DNA of 64,000 nucleotides from Megalobrama amblycephala (taxonomy: Eukaryota > Chordata > Actinopteri > Cypriniformes > Xenocyprididae), in contig NC_063054.1 of NCBI RefSeq assembly GCF_018812025.1, positions 5,050,582 to 5,114,581 on the forward strand. Direction: 5' to 3'. The position numbers and the translations under genes were made by a program. The notes beneath the pieces were generated by a model. That model was not told the DNA's origin. It was given only the letters and a program-made list of their open reading frames with translations, and made no database searches. Positions 42,296-54,109 of this stretch are shown here, one piece after another. Position 1 is the first letter of the stretch. Each line of letters starts with the position of its first letter.

Positions 42296-42920
42296 ACAAG
42301 TTCATTATCATTTCTTCATTCATCGCAGAAGAAATTGATTAAAACTTCAGTAACATCGAACTACTGAACTATCAAGACCTTCTCCTGAGATTGCATCCAG
42401 ATGCTTGTTCAATGGCTAAGACATTGCAAGTATCGTACATTTAACGAATTAAACAGAGCTGTAGACCCTTTGTTAACAAGGTGCTTTGAACAGAATAAAC
42501 TGATGGTTCTGTTCTGATGGTTAAATTACTCTTTTCCATAGCTTCATTCCCCTGTTTCATTTACTTCCACTTCCCATTTAACTAATGTTATTGAGTGTGT
42601 GTGTTTGTTTAGATTAGTTATGTGTTCATGTTCGTTTGTTGGCCAGCTATTTAAATAAATGAGATTTGACTTGACTTTGTGATTTAGTTAAATAAAATTT
42701 AAAATTGATGCGATTACAGCTACATGCTAAGAAAGAGTTATTTTTCTGTGGCCACAAAAAAAATATCCTTTCTGAGAGTTAATAGACGATTAATACTGAG
42801 TATTAATCTGGACAAACAGATTAATTGATTGTAAAATTGATTCAGCTACATCAAGTTAATTCTATTATAAGAAGTTATAATTGATTATTAATATTTCTCT
42901 TTTGAGCTAATTTGCTTACA
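42296..42920 (+). repeat. Long direct repeat, copy 1 (LTR-like)
   Basis: Aligns with 44336-44995 over about 620 bp: agaaattgattaaaacttca, aaactgatggttct, gatttagttaaataaaa, ctaagaaagagttatttttc, tgtggccac, agattaattgattgtaa and gagctaatttgcttaca. Both copies contain AATAAA and end in ttaca, as an LTR might. They lie in the same orientation 1.4 kb apart, and no retroelement gene is recognised between them. Confidence 0.6.
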
Positions 42921-44335
42921 GCTGAGTAATATTAACATACTATAGGGTTAGGATTAGGGTTTGGTTTGGTTTAGGGTTAGTTGTGTTTAACTATGTTGTG
43001 TTCGTTTTTTAAATATACTTGTAAGTATACTCTACACATATACATTCAATACAATTAAGCACACTTCTTTTTCACAAGAGAAATTAAAAGATTAGCATAC
43101 TCCTCCAAATGTTCTGGTACATTCTGCTAACAGAAATGCTGGAAAAGCTAACAACTGTCCATTCTTTGACCTAGAAAATACACAATATCTGGAATACACC
43201 TGTTCTCCTGCTTTCGTCCTCACTCCAACACTGGGTCTACACTACAGTCCCATATGACGCTTCAATCGTATTCAACTCCATCTGAAGCTGAGATATCTCA
43301 TCATTTGGTAAATGGCAAGGGGGTGAGTAAATAATGAGATAATTTTCATTTTTGGGTAAACTCTCCCTTTAAGTACTAAAAACTTCAAAACAAGAACATA
43401 TTTTCCGTCATTTTTCCTGTGTATCCTTTTGTTTTATCTTTTTGTCTCTACCTGTACAGCTGCATCACACACCTGTTCCTCTCACTGACACTATTGTTAA
43501 TGTCACAGACCCTCCCATAAGATATATTCCTGACAGCAGAGCCAAATCTGACAGTGGGCCTGGAGCCAGAGTCATGCAGCATCCCAGAATAGAACACACC
43601 TGCACTGCAGAGCTATACAAACCAACTGCAGTGAACAGTGGGATACAGCACAGGTCGCTCACCTGTTCCCGACAATTTCTGATGCACAGATGTATGCGCA
43701 CACACCTTATTCTTCCTCAACTACAATTCCTGCTCTCCACTCAATCTTCTCAAAGGGTTCAAACTTAAGATTCACGGTTTCTGTATTACTGTGACCTAGA
43801 ACACCTCCACACACATTAAAGGCAATTTCCACTTCGGTGTGTAAGTGATTCTTAACTTATACTTTGCGTCTAAGCCATTTCATCTTCAAATACAAGACTC
43901 TTAACATGAAACTTGTTTCAACTGAAATGAAATAAGTGAACGCCATAATCAAAGCCCTATAAAGAACCATAATGCACCTCAGCATATTATGGCATGATCA
44001 ACAGAGACATGGTCAAAAAAGATCAAGGGTCAATAAGTATCTTAAAATAGTAAATAAATCGACCTTTTTTATGACAAGGCAAGGAACTATTTATAAGTTA
44101 ATATAAATAGTTAATATAAATAATAATAATATATACACAGCAAAAATAAGAACTGCACCTTTCTCATTGGTCAAGCCAAAACTCAAAGGTGTGAACTCTA
44201 GAGAACTGCTTTTGTTCTTGTTGATCCTACTGATTTCTGTTCACGTGAGACCTCACCCGGCCTCCGAGCCAGGCTGGCAGGCCTCACTCACTTCAAGCCA
44301 TGTGCAACTCCTTTACAACAGGATCAAATTAACAG
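42921..44335. other. Region between the long direct repeats
   Basis: Holds fragments of other families: 42928-42996 (ctatagggttaggattaggg) related to the 29699 element; 43021-43080 (caattaagcacacttctttt) related to the AAGTGCACTT repeat; and an Angel-like right end at 43262-43370 (gggtgagtaaataatgagat, ttttgggtaaactctccct) followed by TTAA. A 108-codon frame at 43442-43768 has no domain. Confidence 0.5.
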
Positions 44336-44995
44336 TGAAAGTTTATCATTTTTTTATTCAATGCAGAAGATATTGATTTTAACTTCAACATCATTGGACT
44401 GAAACTTTAAGAATTTCTCCTGAGACTGCATATCCAGACACTCCACAACAGCTAAGGCATTTGCAAGTATTGTACATTTGAACACTAAACAGTGATTTAG
44501 CATTAAGTTGTGAACCCCTTTGTTACCAAAGGTGCTTTATAGTGAGAAACTGATGGTTCTTCCAGATCGTTAAATGACTCTTTTCATAGCTCCATTCCTC
44601 TGTTATCCTACAGTTTAATTCACTTCCTATGTATGTGTGATTTGTGTGTATGTGTTTGGTTTAGTTAAGTGTTCGTGATTTAGTTAAATAAAACTTTTGT
44701 GCACATTCTTGCGAGTTGATTCTGATCTGCTTATAAACCTGTGTCAATTTAACGATTTGATCACAGCTACTGCACATGCTAAGAAAGTGTTATTTTTCTG
44801 TGGCCACGGAAAATATCCTTTCTGAAGAATTGATAGACGATCAATACTGAGTGTTCGCTGACTGAACAGATTAATTGATTGTAATATTAATTAGACTACA
44901 TGAAGTTACTGAAGTAACTGATCCAAATATTTATAATTAATCATAACGAGTTATGATTAATTATTGATATTTCCCTTTTGAGCTAATTTGTTACA
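44336..44995 (+). repeat. Long direct repeat, copy 2 (LTR-like)
   Basis: Second copy of the repeat at 42296-42920, with agatattgattttaacttc, gaaactgatggttcttcc, gtgatttagttaaataaaac, ctaagaaagtgttatttttc and gagctaatttgttaca. It includes a stretch (gcacattcttgcgagttgat) that copy 1 lacks. Confidence 0.6.
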
Positions 44996-45059
44996 GATTG
45001 GTAATCTAATACTTTTGACTTTTGACTAAAGGCTTTAAGTAAAATGTTACCTTTTTTCT

Positions 45060-45560
45060 TGCTATGAATGTACACTATCAAAAAAAAGTGTACAAATTGT
45101 ACCTTTAGGGGTACAACAGCTTGTCACTGTACATTATTTACCCATAATATGTACATTATAGGTACATATTACTACTCTAAGGGTAAATGACAATAATAAT
45201 AATTAAAAAGATCCGCAAAAATGACAAAAATGCTGTATTATGGTGCACGGCCAGTAGCTGCCGATGTCACTTTGTAAAGAAATACATAATACACATGACG
45301 TCACCATTTTCACAAATTTGCATGGAGACTATAACACCATTGTTTTCAAAATGTGCACTTTGAAACCCGTTTTCAAAAGTTTACATTTTCAGGTCCCCAA
45401 AATGCTGTTGTTGTGTAAATGAAAAGCCAAAACACATAAAAACTTTTATGTTTTTATTTGAAAACGGTGTCGTGTAAACAGCCCCTGAGGTACTAAAATC
45501 CACATTTTAGGGGTAGATAAGGTACAAAGTTGTCCCTTTAAGAGAACTGCCCAGGTAAAA
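45060..45560. mobile_element. 'gtacaaattgtaccttta' repeat split by a hAT-like element
   Basis: Left part 45073-45205 (aagtgtacaaattgtacctt, taggggtacaacagcttg) and right part 45488-45560 (gaggtactaaaatccacatt, ttaggggtagataaggtaca) share the gtacctttaggggtac vocabulary of one element. Family A copy 3 lies between. Confidence 0.5.
45215..45487. mobile_element. hAT-like non-autonomous element, family A, copy 3
   Basis: Shares cggccagtagctgccgatgt, cactttgtaaagaaat and gttttcaaaagtttac with copies 1 and 2. Its right end, cggtgtcgtgtaaacagccc, then ctg, gives the cleanest family end: CAGGGGCTGTTTACACGACA in reverse complement, a hAT-type CAGGG start. The left end is missing. Confidence 0.7.
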
Positions 45561-46502
45561 AGATAGTGCAGCCCTTCCCCCTAAAGGTAAATTCTTTGGA
45601 ATGATTGACATTGTAAAAAGTTATACACAAATAAAGTTGAATAGACCTGTATTATATGTGATTTCTTTCTTTATTGAAATTATAATGGCTGCTAACCTGA
45701 AAACTAAAAGAACATAAGCACACAGATTTTGGCAACGTCTTTGCTAAAGTTTTAACCCTGAGGTTAAGTGCTGGAGTGAATCATTAAGATGTGTGCTAAT
45801 GTTAGCAGGCTAATTTACTGCTTGGCTTGTTACAGTCATCTTCCATCTGCACCTTCAACTTCGGCCAGGACTGCTTCTGGAGACCTTCCAGACATCACTC
45901 ACATATGCATCGCACCAAACTCAATCACACGCACACAACGATTCACCAAGGAATGGTTACTTTGCATACTTCTATGGCTGGAAAACTAAGGCAGAAATAG
46001 AGGCAATATTTTCATACATTTAACACTGATAAATTCTAAATGGGGGAGATTCTAAATTCTGTAAAGTGCTGTCAGTGTTGAGTTTGTGCTTTAATTATTA
46101 TTATCTTTGTGTTTTTTACATTCCTAAATTCCAACTAATGGGATTTTCCATAATATGCTTTTTTATCGAATATGGATGTTCAAGAAAAATAACAGTCATT
46201 AAAACTGGAATGGAATCATGTAATACGTTTTATTAGTGAAGTGAATCCTTCTGCAGGCTACTGCTGTTCTTCGGCTTTAAATTTTAGTTTTGCTGATCTC
46301 GATGATCTTGATTTTAGTGCATATTACAGAGATGAATGACAAATGAAACAGTAAGGAAGAGACAAATAGGAAAATGTCAGAAAATATGGCTGCAGACATA
46401 CTGTTCTACCTGGTTTCTAGCTGGTCATTAGCTACTGTCAGTTGGTTTAGGTTGGTTTGTTGGCTTTAGGTGTTCCTCCAGCCTGTTCAGACTTAAATTG
46501 GC
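45561..46502. other. No gene seen
   Basis: A 66-codon plus-strand frame (45789-45989) begins in gttagcaggctaatttactg and has no domain. No repeat ends are visible. Confidence 0.45.
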
Positions 46503-46506
46503 TTAA

Positions 46507-47462
46507 AGGTGCCATCGAACGTTTTTTAACAAGATGTAATATAAGTCTAAGGTGTCCCCTGAATGTGTCTGTGAAGTTGCAGCTCAAAATACCCCATAGA
46601 TTTTTTTATTATTATTAATTTTTTTAACTGCCTATTTTGAGGCATAATTAGAAATGCGCCGATTCAGGCTGCGGCCCCTTTAATTGCTCACGCTCTCCAC
46701 CCCCTCCCGAGCTCTCGACTCTATCACTGCATAAACAAAGTTCACACAGCTAATATAACCCTCAAAATGGATCTTTACAAAGTGTTTGTCATGCAGCATG
46801 TCTAATCGCGTAAGTATGGTATTTATTTGGATGTTTACATTTGATTCTGAATGAGTTTGATAGTATGCTCCGTGGCTAAAGCTAACATTACACACTGTTG
46901 GAGAGATTTATAAAGAATGAAGTTGTGTTTATGCATTATACAGACTGCAAGTGTTTAAAAATGAAAATAGCAACGGCTCTTGTCTCCGTGAATACAGTAA
47001 GAAACGATGGTAACTTTAACCACATTTAACAGTACATTAGCAACATGCTAACAAAACATTTAGAAAGACAATTCACAAATATCACTAAAAATTTCATGTT
47101 ATCATGGAGCATGTCAGTTATTATCGCTCCATCTGCCATTTTTCGCTGTTTTCCTTGCTTGCTTACCTAGTCTGATGATTCAGCTGTGCACAGATCCAGA
47201 CGTTAATACTGGCTGCCCTTGTGTAATGCCTCGATCATGGACTGGCATATGCAAATATTGGGGGCGTACACCCCGACTGTTACGTAACAGTCGGTGTTAT
47301 GTTGAGATTCACCTGGTTTTCGGAGGTCTTTTAAACAAATGATATTTATATAAGGAGGAGGAAACAATGGAGTTTGAGACTCACTGTATGTCATTTCCAT
47401 GTACTGAACTCTTGTTATTCAACTATGCCGAGGCAAATTCAATTTTCAATTCGATGGCACCT
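46507..47462 (-). mobile_element. TTAA-flanked AGGTGCC element, copy D (full length, inverted)
   Basis: TTAA at 46503-46506; the right flank is mutated (ttta). Same order as copy C: gtctgtgaagttgcagctca, cattttgaggcataattaga-type text, atgcaaatattgggggcgta, tgttacgtaacagtcggtgt, and right end ttcgatggcacct. 956 bp, non-coding. Confidence 0.85.
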
Positions 47463-47466
47463 TTAT

Positions 47467-48781
47467 AAATTCAGCTTAGACCAGCAAACCAGCTAATATT
47501 GCTTTACACAGACTTTAAAACATTTCTCCTTATTTAGAACCTTTTTGGAATAAAGAGCACTATGGGTTCTATATAGAACCCCATTAAAACTTTTTTCCCC
47601 CCTAGAATGTATAAGATATACTCTATTGAGCTACATATTACTAATTATTTAGCTACAATGAAACATGTCTTCCTCTATTTTAAGTTTATCACTTTCATCC
47701 AGACCTTTATTTTCTGAGTGATGTTTTCATCAGTTTCATCAAGCCATCAAGCCTTCCATTAAAAACTTTCTATACATCATAAAAAAATGTCTAGTCCTTC
47801 AAGGCCATTTTTACTCCAGTTTCATGCTTTCAAAGCTAGCTTGTTATTGCTAGCCTCTCTGAAATTGCCTACCCTACCTTTAATATGGTTACATTCACAC
47901 ACAGACATGTTCACACAGCAACATAATACAGTTGTCAGTCCTGTATTGAGTCCTTAATACAATTACATTCACACACAGTTCGCCATCTTTGATATAACTT
48001 TGGTCAGTGATGCTATGGTTACTGGTAATAGAATACGGGCTTGACTCCTATGCACATTCATACAGACAGATATTCGAGACACTACTGTAAGTTGCTGTGT
48101 GAACGGGACATTTCAAGACTCACACCTGTAAATAAATGCAGTTGTCAATCCCAAAAACTGACAGTGTGAACATAGCCTCAGAGACCAGAAACAGAAAAAG
48201 AAAGAGCTTGGTAAACAAACTGAGAATGATTTGAGTTTTACACATTTTGATGTATTTTTCTCAAGACAATTTAAGCAATATGGTCAAGTATACACAATAT
48301 TTACCAACAGCTGTGTGCTTGTCACAGTGAGGCATGACCAAATAATTGCAGCCCCAAGCTTTTCCAACTTTCTCTCTCTGTCTCACATTTTTCCATTCAG
48401 TAAACTAATAATTACTGAAGCAGATGTAGGCAGCATTGGCTTGGTTATTGCTAAGTCAGTGTTATTTGCTGGCTGGGCTTCACTGATGATTCAATGAAAC
48501 AAGCTTTTTAGCTAAACAACCTCTCAGGAATGCTTCTCACTCACTGTGTGTATGTGTTGGCTGTGTGTCCCGGCCCAGTCTGGTAGGAGAATGGATCTTC
48601 TGGCATTGATATACCCAGTACAGCTGCATCAGAAAGAGAGAGCGCAAGACAGAGTGGAGGAGAGAGAGGCTCTTTTGGCAGCTGGGTGTCTTGATAATCC
48701 CATCATCTGGCCGGTTCAAATCCCAAGTGGCAGACCAGGGAGTCTTCTTTAGGCTTATCTTTTCGTCCTTCTCTTTATCTA
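47467..48781. other. No confirmed gene; small palindrome and possible miniature element
   Basis: 47567-47582 is the palindrome ggttctatatagaacc, part of a repeat I recall from fish. 47885-48175 has roughly inverted ends (gttcacacagcaac and gttgctgtgtgaac), suggesting a small DNA element. 48540-48760 is richer in G+C with gagagaga words; no exon is supported. Confidence 0.4.
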
Positions 48782-48801
48782 TATTATAAATATAAGTCTA
48801 T

Positions 48802-48884
<83 letters not shown>

Positions 48885-48910
48885 TTTTTTTATAGACTTA
48901 TATTTATATT
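48782..48910. repeat. Hairpin: inverted arms around A-run, (TA)n and T-run
   Basis: The left arm ataaatataagtctata is followed by about 27 A, about 18 TA units, about 24 T, and then tatagacttatatttat, the reverse complement of the left arm. The whole 129 bp is close to a perfect palindrome. Confidence 0.9.
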
Positions 48911-49169
48911 GGGGGCATCCAAGTTAATTGACATATTTGATTTTTTTTTTTTTTTGGGAGATGGAGTCCAGGACAGAAGGGAACCGTGACATATATGGGT
49001 TCCAGTTAAGCTGTACTGGCCATGTTGAATGCCTTTAAGTACTCATTTAATCCCCAGAAATTGAGAAGAAAAAAAACTTTTAAAGAAGAAAAAGAATCAG
49101 TAGCACTACTGGGCAAGAGGTATTGATGATACTGCCAGTATCATTCATTCATAGTACAATTGAAGTATT

Positions 49170-49268
49170 TATATTATATTATATTATATTATATTATATT
49201 ATATTATATATATATTATATTATATTTATTATTATTATATTATATTATATTATATTATATTATATTAT
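49170..49268. repeat. (TATTA)n microsatellite
   Basis: About 18 imperfect units of ttata/attat. Confidence 0.95.
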
Positions 49269-49759
49269 AATTTACACAGAGAAAAAAAAGGCTTAAACTT
49301 AAACTTACCTGAAGCTTAACACTACTCCTTTGCAGTCTTGCAAATATATGTCATAACCACAAGAGTTTAAGCATTACAGGACACTTTTAGATTTGTGACC
49401 TGTTTGGCTAGTAATGATGGAAAGATTCAGTTTTTTTTTTTTTTTTTTTTAAGTAACGCAATAGTTACTTTCTCCTGGTAATTAGTTACTGTAAATCAGT
49501 TACTAACTCAGTTACTATTTGTGAGAAGTAACTTGTAACTATAACTAAAACTAATTACTTTTTTTAAAGTAACATGCCCAACACTGCTCTTTGGAGTGAA
49601 TAGTGACTTGAAACTCAGTGATATAGCTGAACACTATTAGGCCTATATCCTGATATTTATTGTCCCTTTGGTGATATTTACTGTGTATATTAATATTTAT
49701 GCTTTTACTTTGAAATGTGTATATATATATGTATATATATATATATATATACATATATA

Positions 49760-49824
49760 GTAATTTTAATTCATTTCACTTTTGGTGTGAAAGGGCCTTT
49801 ACATTGGACAAAAATATAACTATT

Positions 49825-49880
<56 letters not shown>

Positions 49881-50031
49881 TAAGAAAGCCCAGCCCAGGT
49901 GAGAAAAAAGTACAAGTCAACATAACATGTTACTTTCCATAAAAAGTAACTATGGAAAGCAATTAGTTTTGTGTTTGGTGTAACACAATATTGTAATGCA
50001 TTACTTTTAAAAGTAACTTTCGCCAACACTG
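49760..50031. mobile_element. hAT-like element, family CAGTGTTGGG, right half
   Basis: Contains cacttttggtgtgaaagggc, then ctttacattggac, an (ATTT)n array (49822-49879), cccaggtgagaaaaaagta and a right end ttaaaagtaactttcgccaa, then cactg. The same order occurs at 58183-58655. The end reads CAGTGTTGG in reverse complement, hAT-type. Confidence 0.65.
49822..49879. repeat. (ATTT)n microsatellite
   Basis: About 14 tandem attt units, inside the hAT-like sequence. Confidence 0.95.
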
Positions 50032-50983
50032 GTCATATCTGAATGTTGGATGACTCAATGGGTGGATGTCACTGCTGGATTTATGGCAGTGCTGATGTGG
50101 CTCAATAAGCATTAGCACTTCCAGCAGTGTTCTGTTATTATCACACTCCTCCTCCTGGCATCCTGAGTCAGGTCATGGACCAGCAATAGAGCATTAGCAA
50201 TAGATCACTAGGTCACAGATCAGATCCCAAATGAAAATGAAATACAGCAAGCAACAGCATCCATAAACAAGACAGCTAATGAAAAGTAGTTTTGTGTGTG
50301 GAATTAGCAAACAAGTTTTGTGTGACACTGCATCCACACCACTTTAAATTTAAACGCAGCTTCACATTAAGAAACAGGAAGATGACATACAATATTGTAA
50401 AATTAATCAACTATGAAATAAATTCACCTTCAGCTGTAAAACAGCTCTACGATGTCATTCAGCTCACTTTAGTTCAAAGTTGTTTCAAATTTAGTTCTAT
50501 AACTGTGTCAAAGTTCATTATTTGTGAAACAAGTTAAATTCAGCTTTAAAGCAGTTCTACAGAAGACAATAGTGTCATCATCCAGCTCAATTGACATTTT
50601 GTTCTCATTTTGCTCGGTTCAGTTTAAATTTTGTTCTCATCTCATCTGTGTCAGTGCAATAAATCAATAATACTGAATATTAATTGTCTTTTAAACTCCA
50701 ACTGTGGCATGACAGTTGCAAGATTTGACATTTAATATGTTTTAGTTCAAATATATATATAGGTAAATAAGGCTTTTAAATGTTATGTTAGTGCATATTA
50801 ATGAAAATAATGAATTATTCTTCCTTTTTGTGTTTATTTAATGTAAAACTAGAACACTTGATTTAAACTATTTTTACTGTATTTTATTTTTGATTTGTTA
50901 CACATTTTGATGATTCTTGGCTTCAGTTCTATTTGAATGAAATTATACTTCTTCTGGTGTTCCTTCTTCTGGAGCCATTTCAA
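50032..50983. other. No gene; loop of the inverted duplication
   Basis: Unique AT-rich sequence with aattcag/ttcagct words repeated loosely at 50400-50640. No supported frame. Confidence 0.45.
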
Positions 50984-51244
50984 AGTAAAAGCATAAATAT
51001 TAATATACACAGTAAATATCACCAAAGGGACAATAAATATCAGGATATAGGCCTAATAGTGTTCAGCTATATCACTGAGTTCAAGTCACCTATTCACTCC
51101 AAAGAGCATTGCTGGACACGTTACTTTAAAAAAGTAATTAGTTTTAGTTTTAGTTATAGTTACAAGTTACTTCTCACAAATAGTAACTGAGTTACATCAT
51201 TATAAAAGTAACTAATTATCCAGGGAAAGTAACTACTGCGTTAC

Positions 51245-51275
<31 letters not shown>

Positions 51276-51325
51276 AAATATGTCAATTAACTTGGATGCC
51301 CCCAATATTAAATATAAGTCTAAAA

Positions 51326-52046
51326 ATACATTATTATTTGTTTAAGTAGGTCTATGTTATGTTTTGAATTCATCTATTTAATTATGAAATACATCATAAG
51401 ATGCGCAATATATCGGGAGACATGGAGTGGATCAGACATGATTTTGACCATTTCTTTAAGTTTGTTTTGTAGAAAGACTTTCTTTAAAGTGAATTTCGTT
51501 TTGTTAAAATTGTATGTAAATTTTAATCAGTGTTTCATCAACCAATTGCCTGGATTTAATAAATAAGAAGCAAATATAGCAGACAACATAATCATGACAT
51601 GGAGGCGCCGGCATGATTACTTGCACGTGAACTGTCTTATAGGCTAAATGAACCGAAACTCAGCGGCTGCTTGCCTCACAGACATGAGAAATATATCTAT
51701 AGAAAGCTTGAAATGTCTACTTTTAAACTAAATAATTCAAAACAAAAAGAAATAGGATGTAATCTGAATGAAATGTGCATTTTCTCTCTAAGCATGTCCA
51801 GGAAGATGATGAGAGTCGGCAATGTCAACTTCATCTTTGCAGCTGACACGGATTCAGATTAAAATGTCTCCTTGCTGTTTTTGTCACATTCATAATCATT
51901 ACTTTTGCCGGTTCTTTATGGCAAGCTTTATGCGTGCGCTTGAGTGCTATGTAGCCTATATTACGTAAACGCTCATTATTATGGTTTATTCTCTGCAGTA
52001 TTTAAGAAATCAAATTAATATAAATGTGATTAGTCAACTAATGGCT
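51326..52046. other. No gene seen
   Basis: AT-rich; a 63-codon frame at 51671-51862 (ending GNVNFIFAADTDSD) has no splice context or known domain. Confidence 0.4.
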
Positions 52047-52048
52047 TA

Positions 52049-54107
52049 CATTTTTTTTTTTTCAGTTGCTAACAAGCATTTTTCAATACTGAAACCACAT
52101 TTTCAAAACTCTTCACACAGTCAGCAAAACAAAAGTCAATGTAGACCAAACTGTGAACCATTTTTCATTGCTTTCAGACAAAATGCATTCAGTGACCACA
52201 CTTTTCAAAATTTCAGGAAACTCTTTTCCCATTCGTACTCCACAACATGCAAAGTACTATGTATTTTCAGCACATTTTTCTAATGCTAACACACTGCATT
52301 CAAAATGATTAAAAACAAATTCAAAACAGAATGATGGCAAATTCCAAGCATTTATGCAGTAATTATTTTACAGTTTTTTACAGAAGCTAGGATACATTTC
52401 TCAATACTTAGGTCACTTTTGCAAAACTCTTCACACAGTTCTCCTAACCAACTTTCAGCTTGGCAAAGCAGTTCATTTCACATTCAAAATGCACCTACAA
52501 CTACCAAAACACTTTATTCAGGTCTCAAATCAACTCATTCTTCCAGAACACTATAGCAAAGGTTGACAGCCGACAAACACACTTTGTCACCCACAAAACA
52601 ATGACCTAAAAAACACTTACAACATGTAGCATTATACAATGTGTTTCTTGTGTAAAACAAGGACACATCTCTGTTTATAATTCACTGCAATATATGTTAC
52701 TGGAATGAATCAGACATGATGCAGAATTCGTCAATATTTTATGTCGTTTATTTATTTTTATTTTTTTGCACTGAGTAATTCCAAAATACAAAATACAATG
52801 AGAATCAGCTGTGGCTGGTCCAATTGTCCAATTGTTTTTATAGCATTTAATTTTAAGATTTAAAATATATTTCATTAAAATATTACTGTAGGAATGTAGC
52901 AAATTGCTGTCTTATTCAGTTTTATATTATGTTATTGTTTTGAACATAAGTTTAACAGTTTTGAAAACAGTATGTAAGCATGTGCAAATTGGCTTGTACG
53001 TACAAAGAGTTTTGGCAGTTGTAAAGACAATTGGACCAACCACAGCTGATTCTCATTGTATTTTGTATTTTGGAATTATTCAGTGCAAAAAAATAAAAAT
53101 AAATAAACGACATAAAATATTGTCGAATTCTGCATCATGTCTGATTCATTCCAGTAACATATATTGCAGTGAATTATAAACAGAGATATGTCCTTGTTTT
53201 ACACAAGAAAACATTGTATAATGCAACATGTTATTAGTGTTTTTTAGGTCATTGTTTTGTGGGTGACAAAGTGTGTTTGTCGGCTGTCAACCTTTGCTAG
53301 TGTTCTGGAAGAATGAGTTGATTTGAGACCTGAATAAAGTGTTTTGTTAGTTGTAGTGCATTTTGGATGTGAAATGAACTGCTTTGCCAAACTGAAAGTT
53401 GGTTAGGAGAACTGTGTGAAGAGTTTTGCAAAAGTGACCTAAGTATTGAGAAATGTGTCCTAGCGTCTGTAAAAAACTGTAAAATATTCTCAATTTTATA
53501 GCCAAAAATTAAAAAAATAATTGCAATTTTAGCTGAAATTCCACCCACTCCCACGCAAGAGAGAGAGCAGACTAGAACCATCACTGTAATTTACTATAAT
53601 GAACAACTACACATGTTGTTACAGTAATGTATAGAATGTATTTTATTTATTCTTTTTTTTATTATCATTGCAGCCCTGGAGTTTTTGCCCTCTTTTTTCA
53701 CCTTTTGGTTATAATTTTCAAGTACTATATTCATATAAAAAAAATGAAATTTTGATTAATTTCTGATTCATTCGTGTTACAAATGCTTTCAATAAAGTGA
53801 AATTGTGTTACAATATTCTATATGAAGAACTGATTTATGTGGAAAATCATTGAAACTTTAAAAAAGAAAAGTTCATCAATTATGTAATGCTTCCTGTTGT
53901 TAGTGTTTTTTAGGTCAGTGTGTTGTGAATGAAATGTGTGTTGTCTGAATGAGAATTGCTGCCAGTGTTATGTTGGTCTGAGTGAGTTTTGTAGGTGAGA
54001 TTAACTGTTTAGCCAACATTCATGCTGGTAATGCAGACTGTGTGAAGAGTTTTGAAAATGTGGTTTCGGTATTGAACAATGCTTGTTAGCAACTGAAAAA
54101 AAAACTG
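52049..54107. mobile_element. Outer Tc1/mariner-type MITE, split by a related element
   Basis: TA at 52047-52048 and 54108-54109. The ends share about 75 bp of inverted repeat: ttttcagttgctaacaagca, tttttcaatactgaaaccac, attttcaaaactcttcacac on the left, and the reverse complement at 54030-54107. Beyond that the arms diverge. Its own sequence is about 0.95 kb, non-coding. Confidence 0.8.
52371..53479. mobile_element. Inner MITE with ~460-bp inverted arms
   Basis: TA at 52369-52370 and 53480-53481. Starts cagttttttacagaagctag and ends with cagacgc-type text closing tctgtaaaaaactg. Arms 52371-52830 and 53020-53479 are almost exact reverse complements around a loop of about 190 bp. Both arms show the same open-frame peptide (…KKIKINKRHKIL…NIYCSEL) on opposite strands, an artefact of the symmetry. 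No transposase. Confidence 0.9.
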
Positions 54108-54109
54108 TA

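Larger units (their letters stand above)
48893..51325. repeat. Large inverted duplication (left arm interrupted)
   Basis: Left arm parts 48893-48946 (agacttatatttatattggg, ggcatccaagttaattgac) and 49430-49720 (aagtaacgcaatagttactt ... gcttttactttgaaatg) are the reverse complement of 51271-51325 and 50984-51255. The duplicated text covers a hAT-like end (cccaacactg) plus about 130 bp of non-hAT flank, so it is more than two copies of one element end. The left arm has 475 extra bp (48957-49428) between T-runs. Confidence 0.8.

Noticed and set aside
42940..42990. TTAGGG-like words suggesting interstitial telomere sequence
   Set aside because: The same text occurs in the miniature element at 29699-29886; it belongs to that family.
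43442..43768. 108-codon open frame between the long direct repeats
   Set aside because: No retroelement or cellular domain is recognisable, and the region is a mosaic of repeat fragments.
48712..48726. B-box-like ggttcaaatccc
   Set aside because: No A-box at the right distance and no cloverleaf can be folded; likely chance.
52675..53179. Two open frames with the same C-terminal peptide on opposite strands
   Set aside because: They arise from the mirror-image arms of the inner MITE, not from a duplicated gene.
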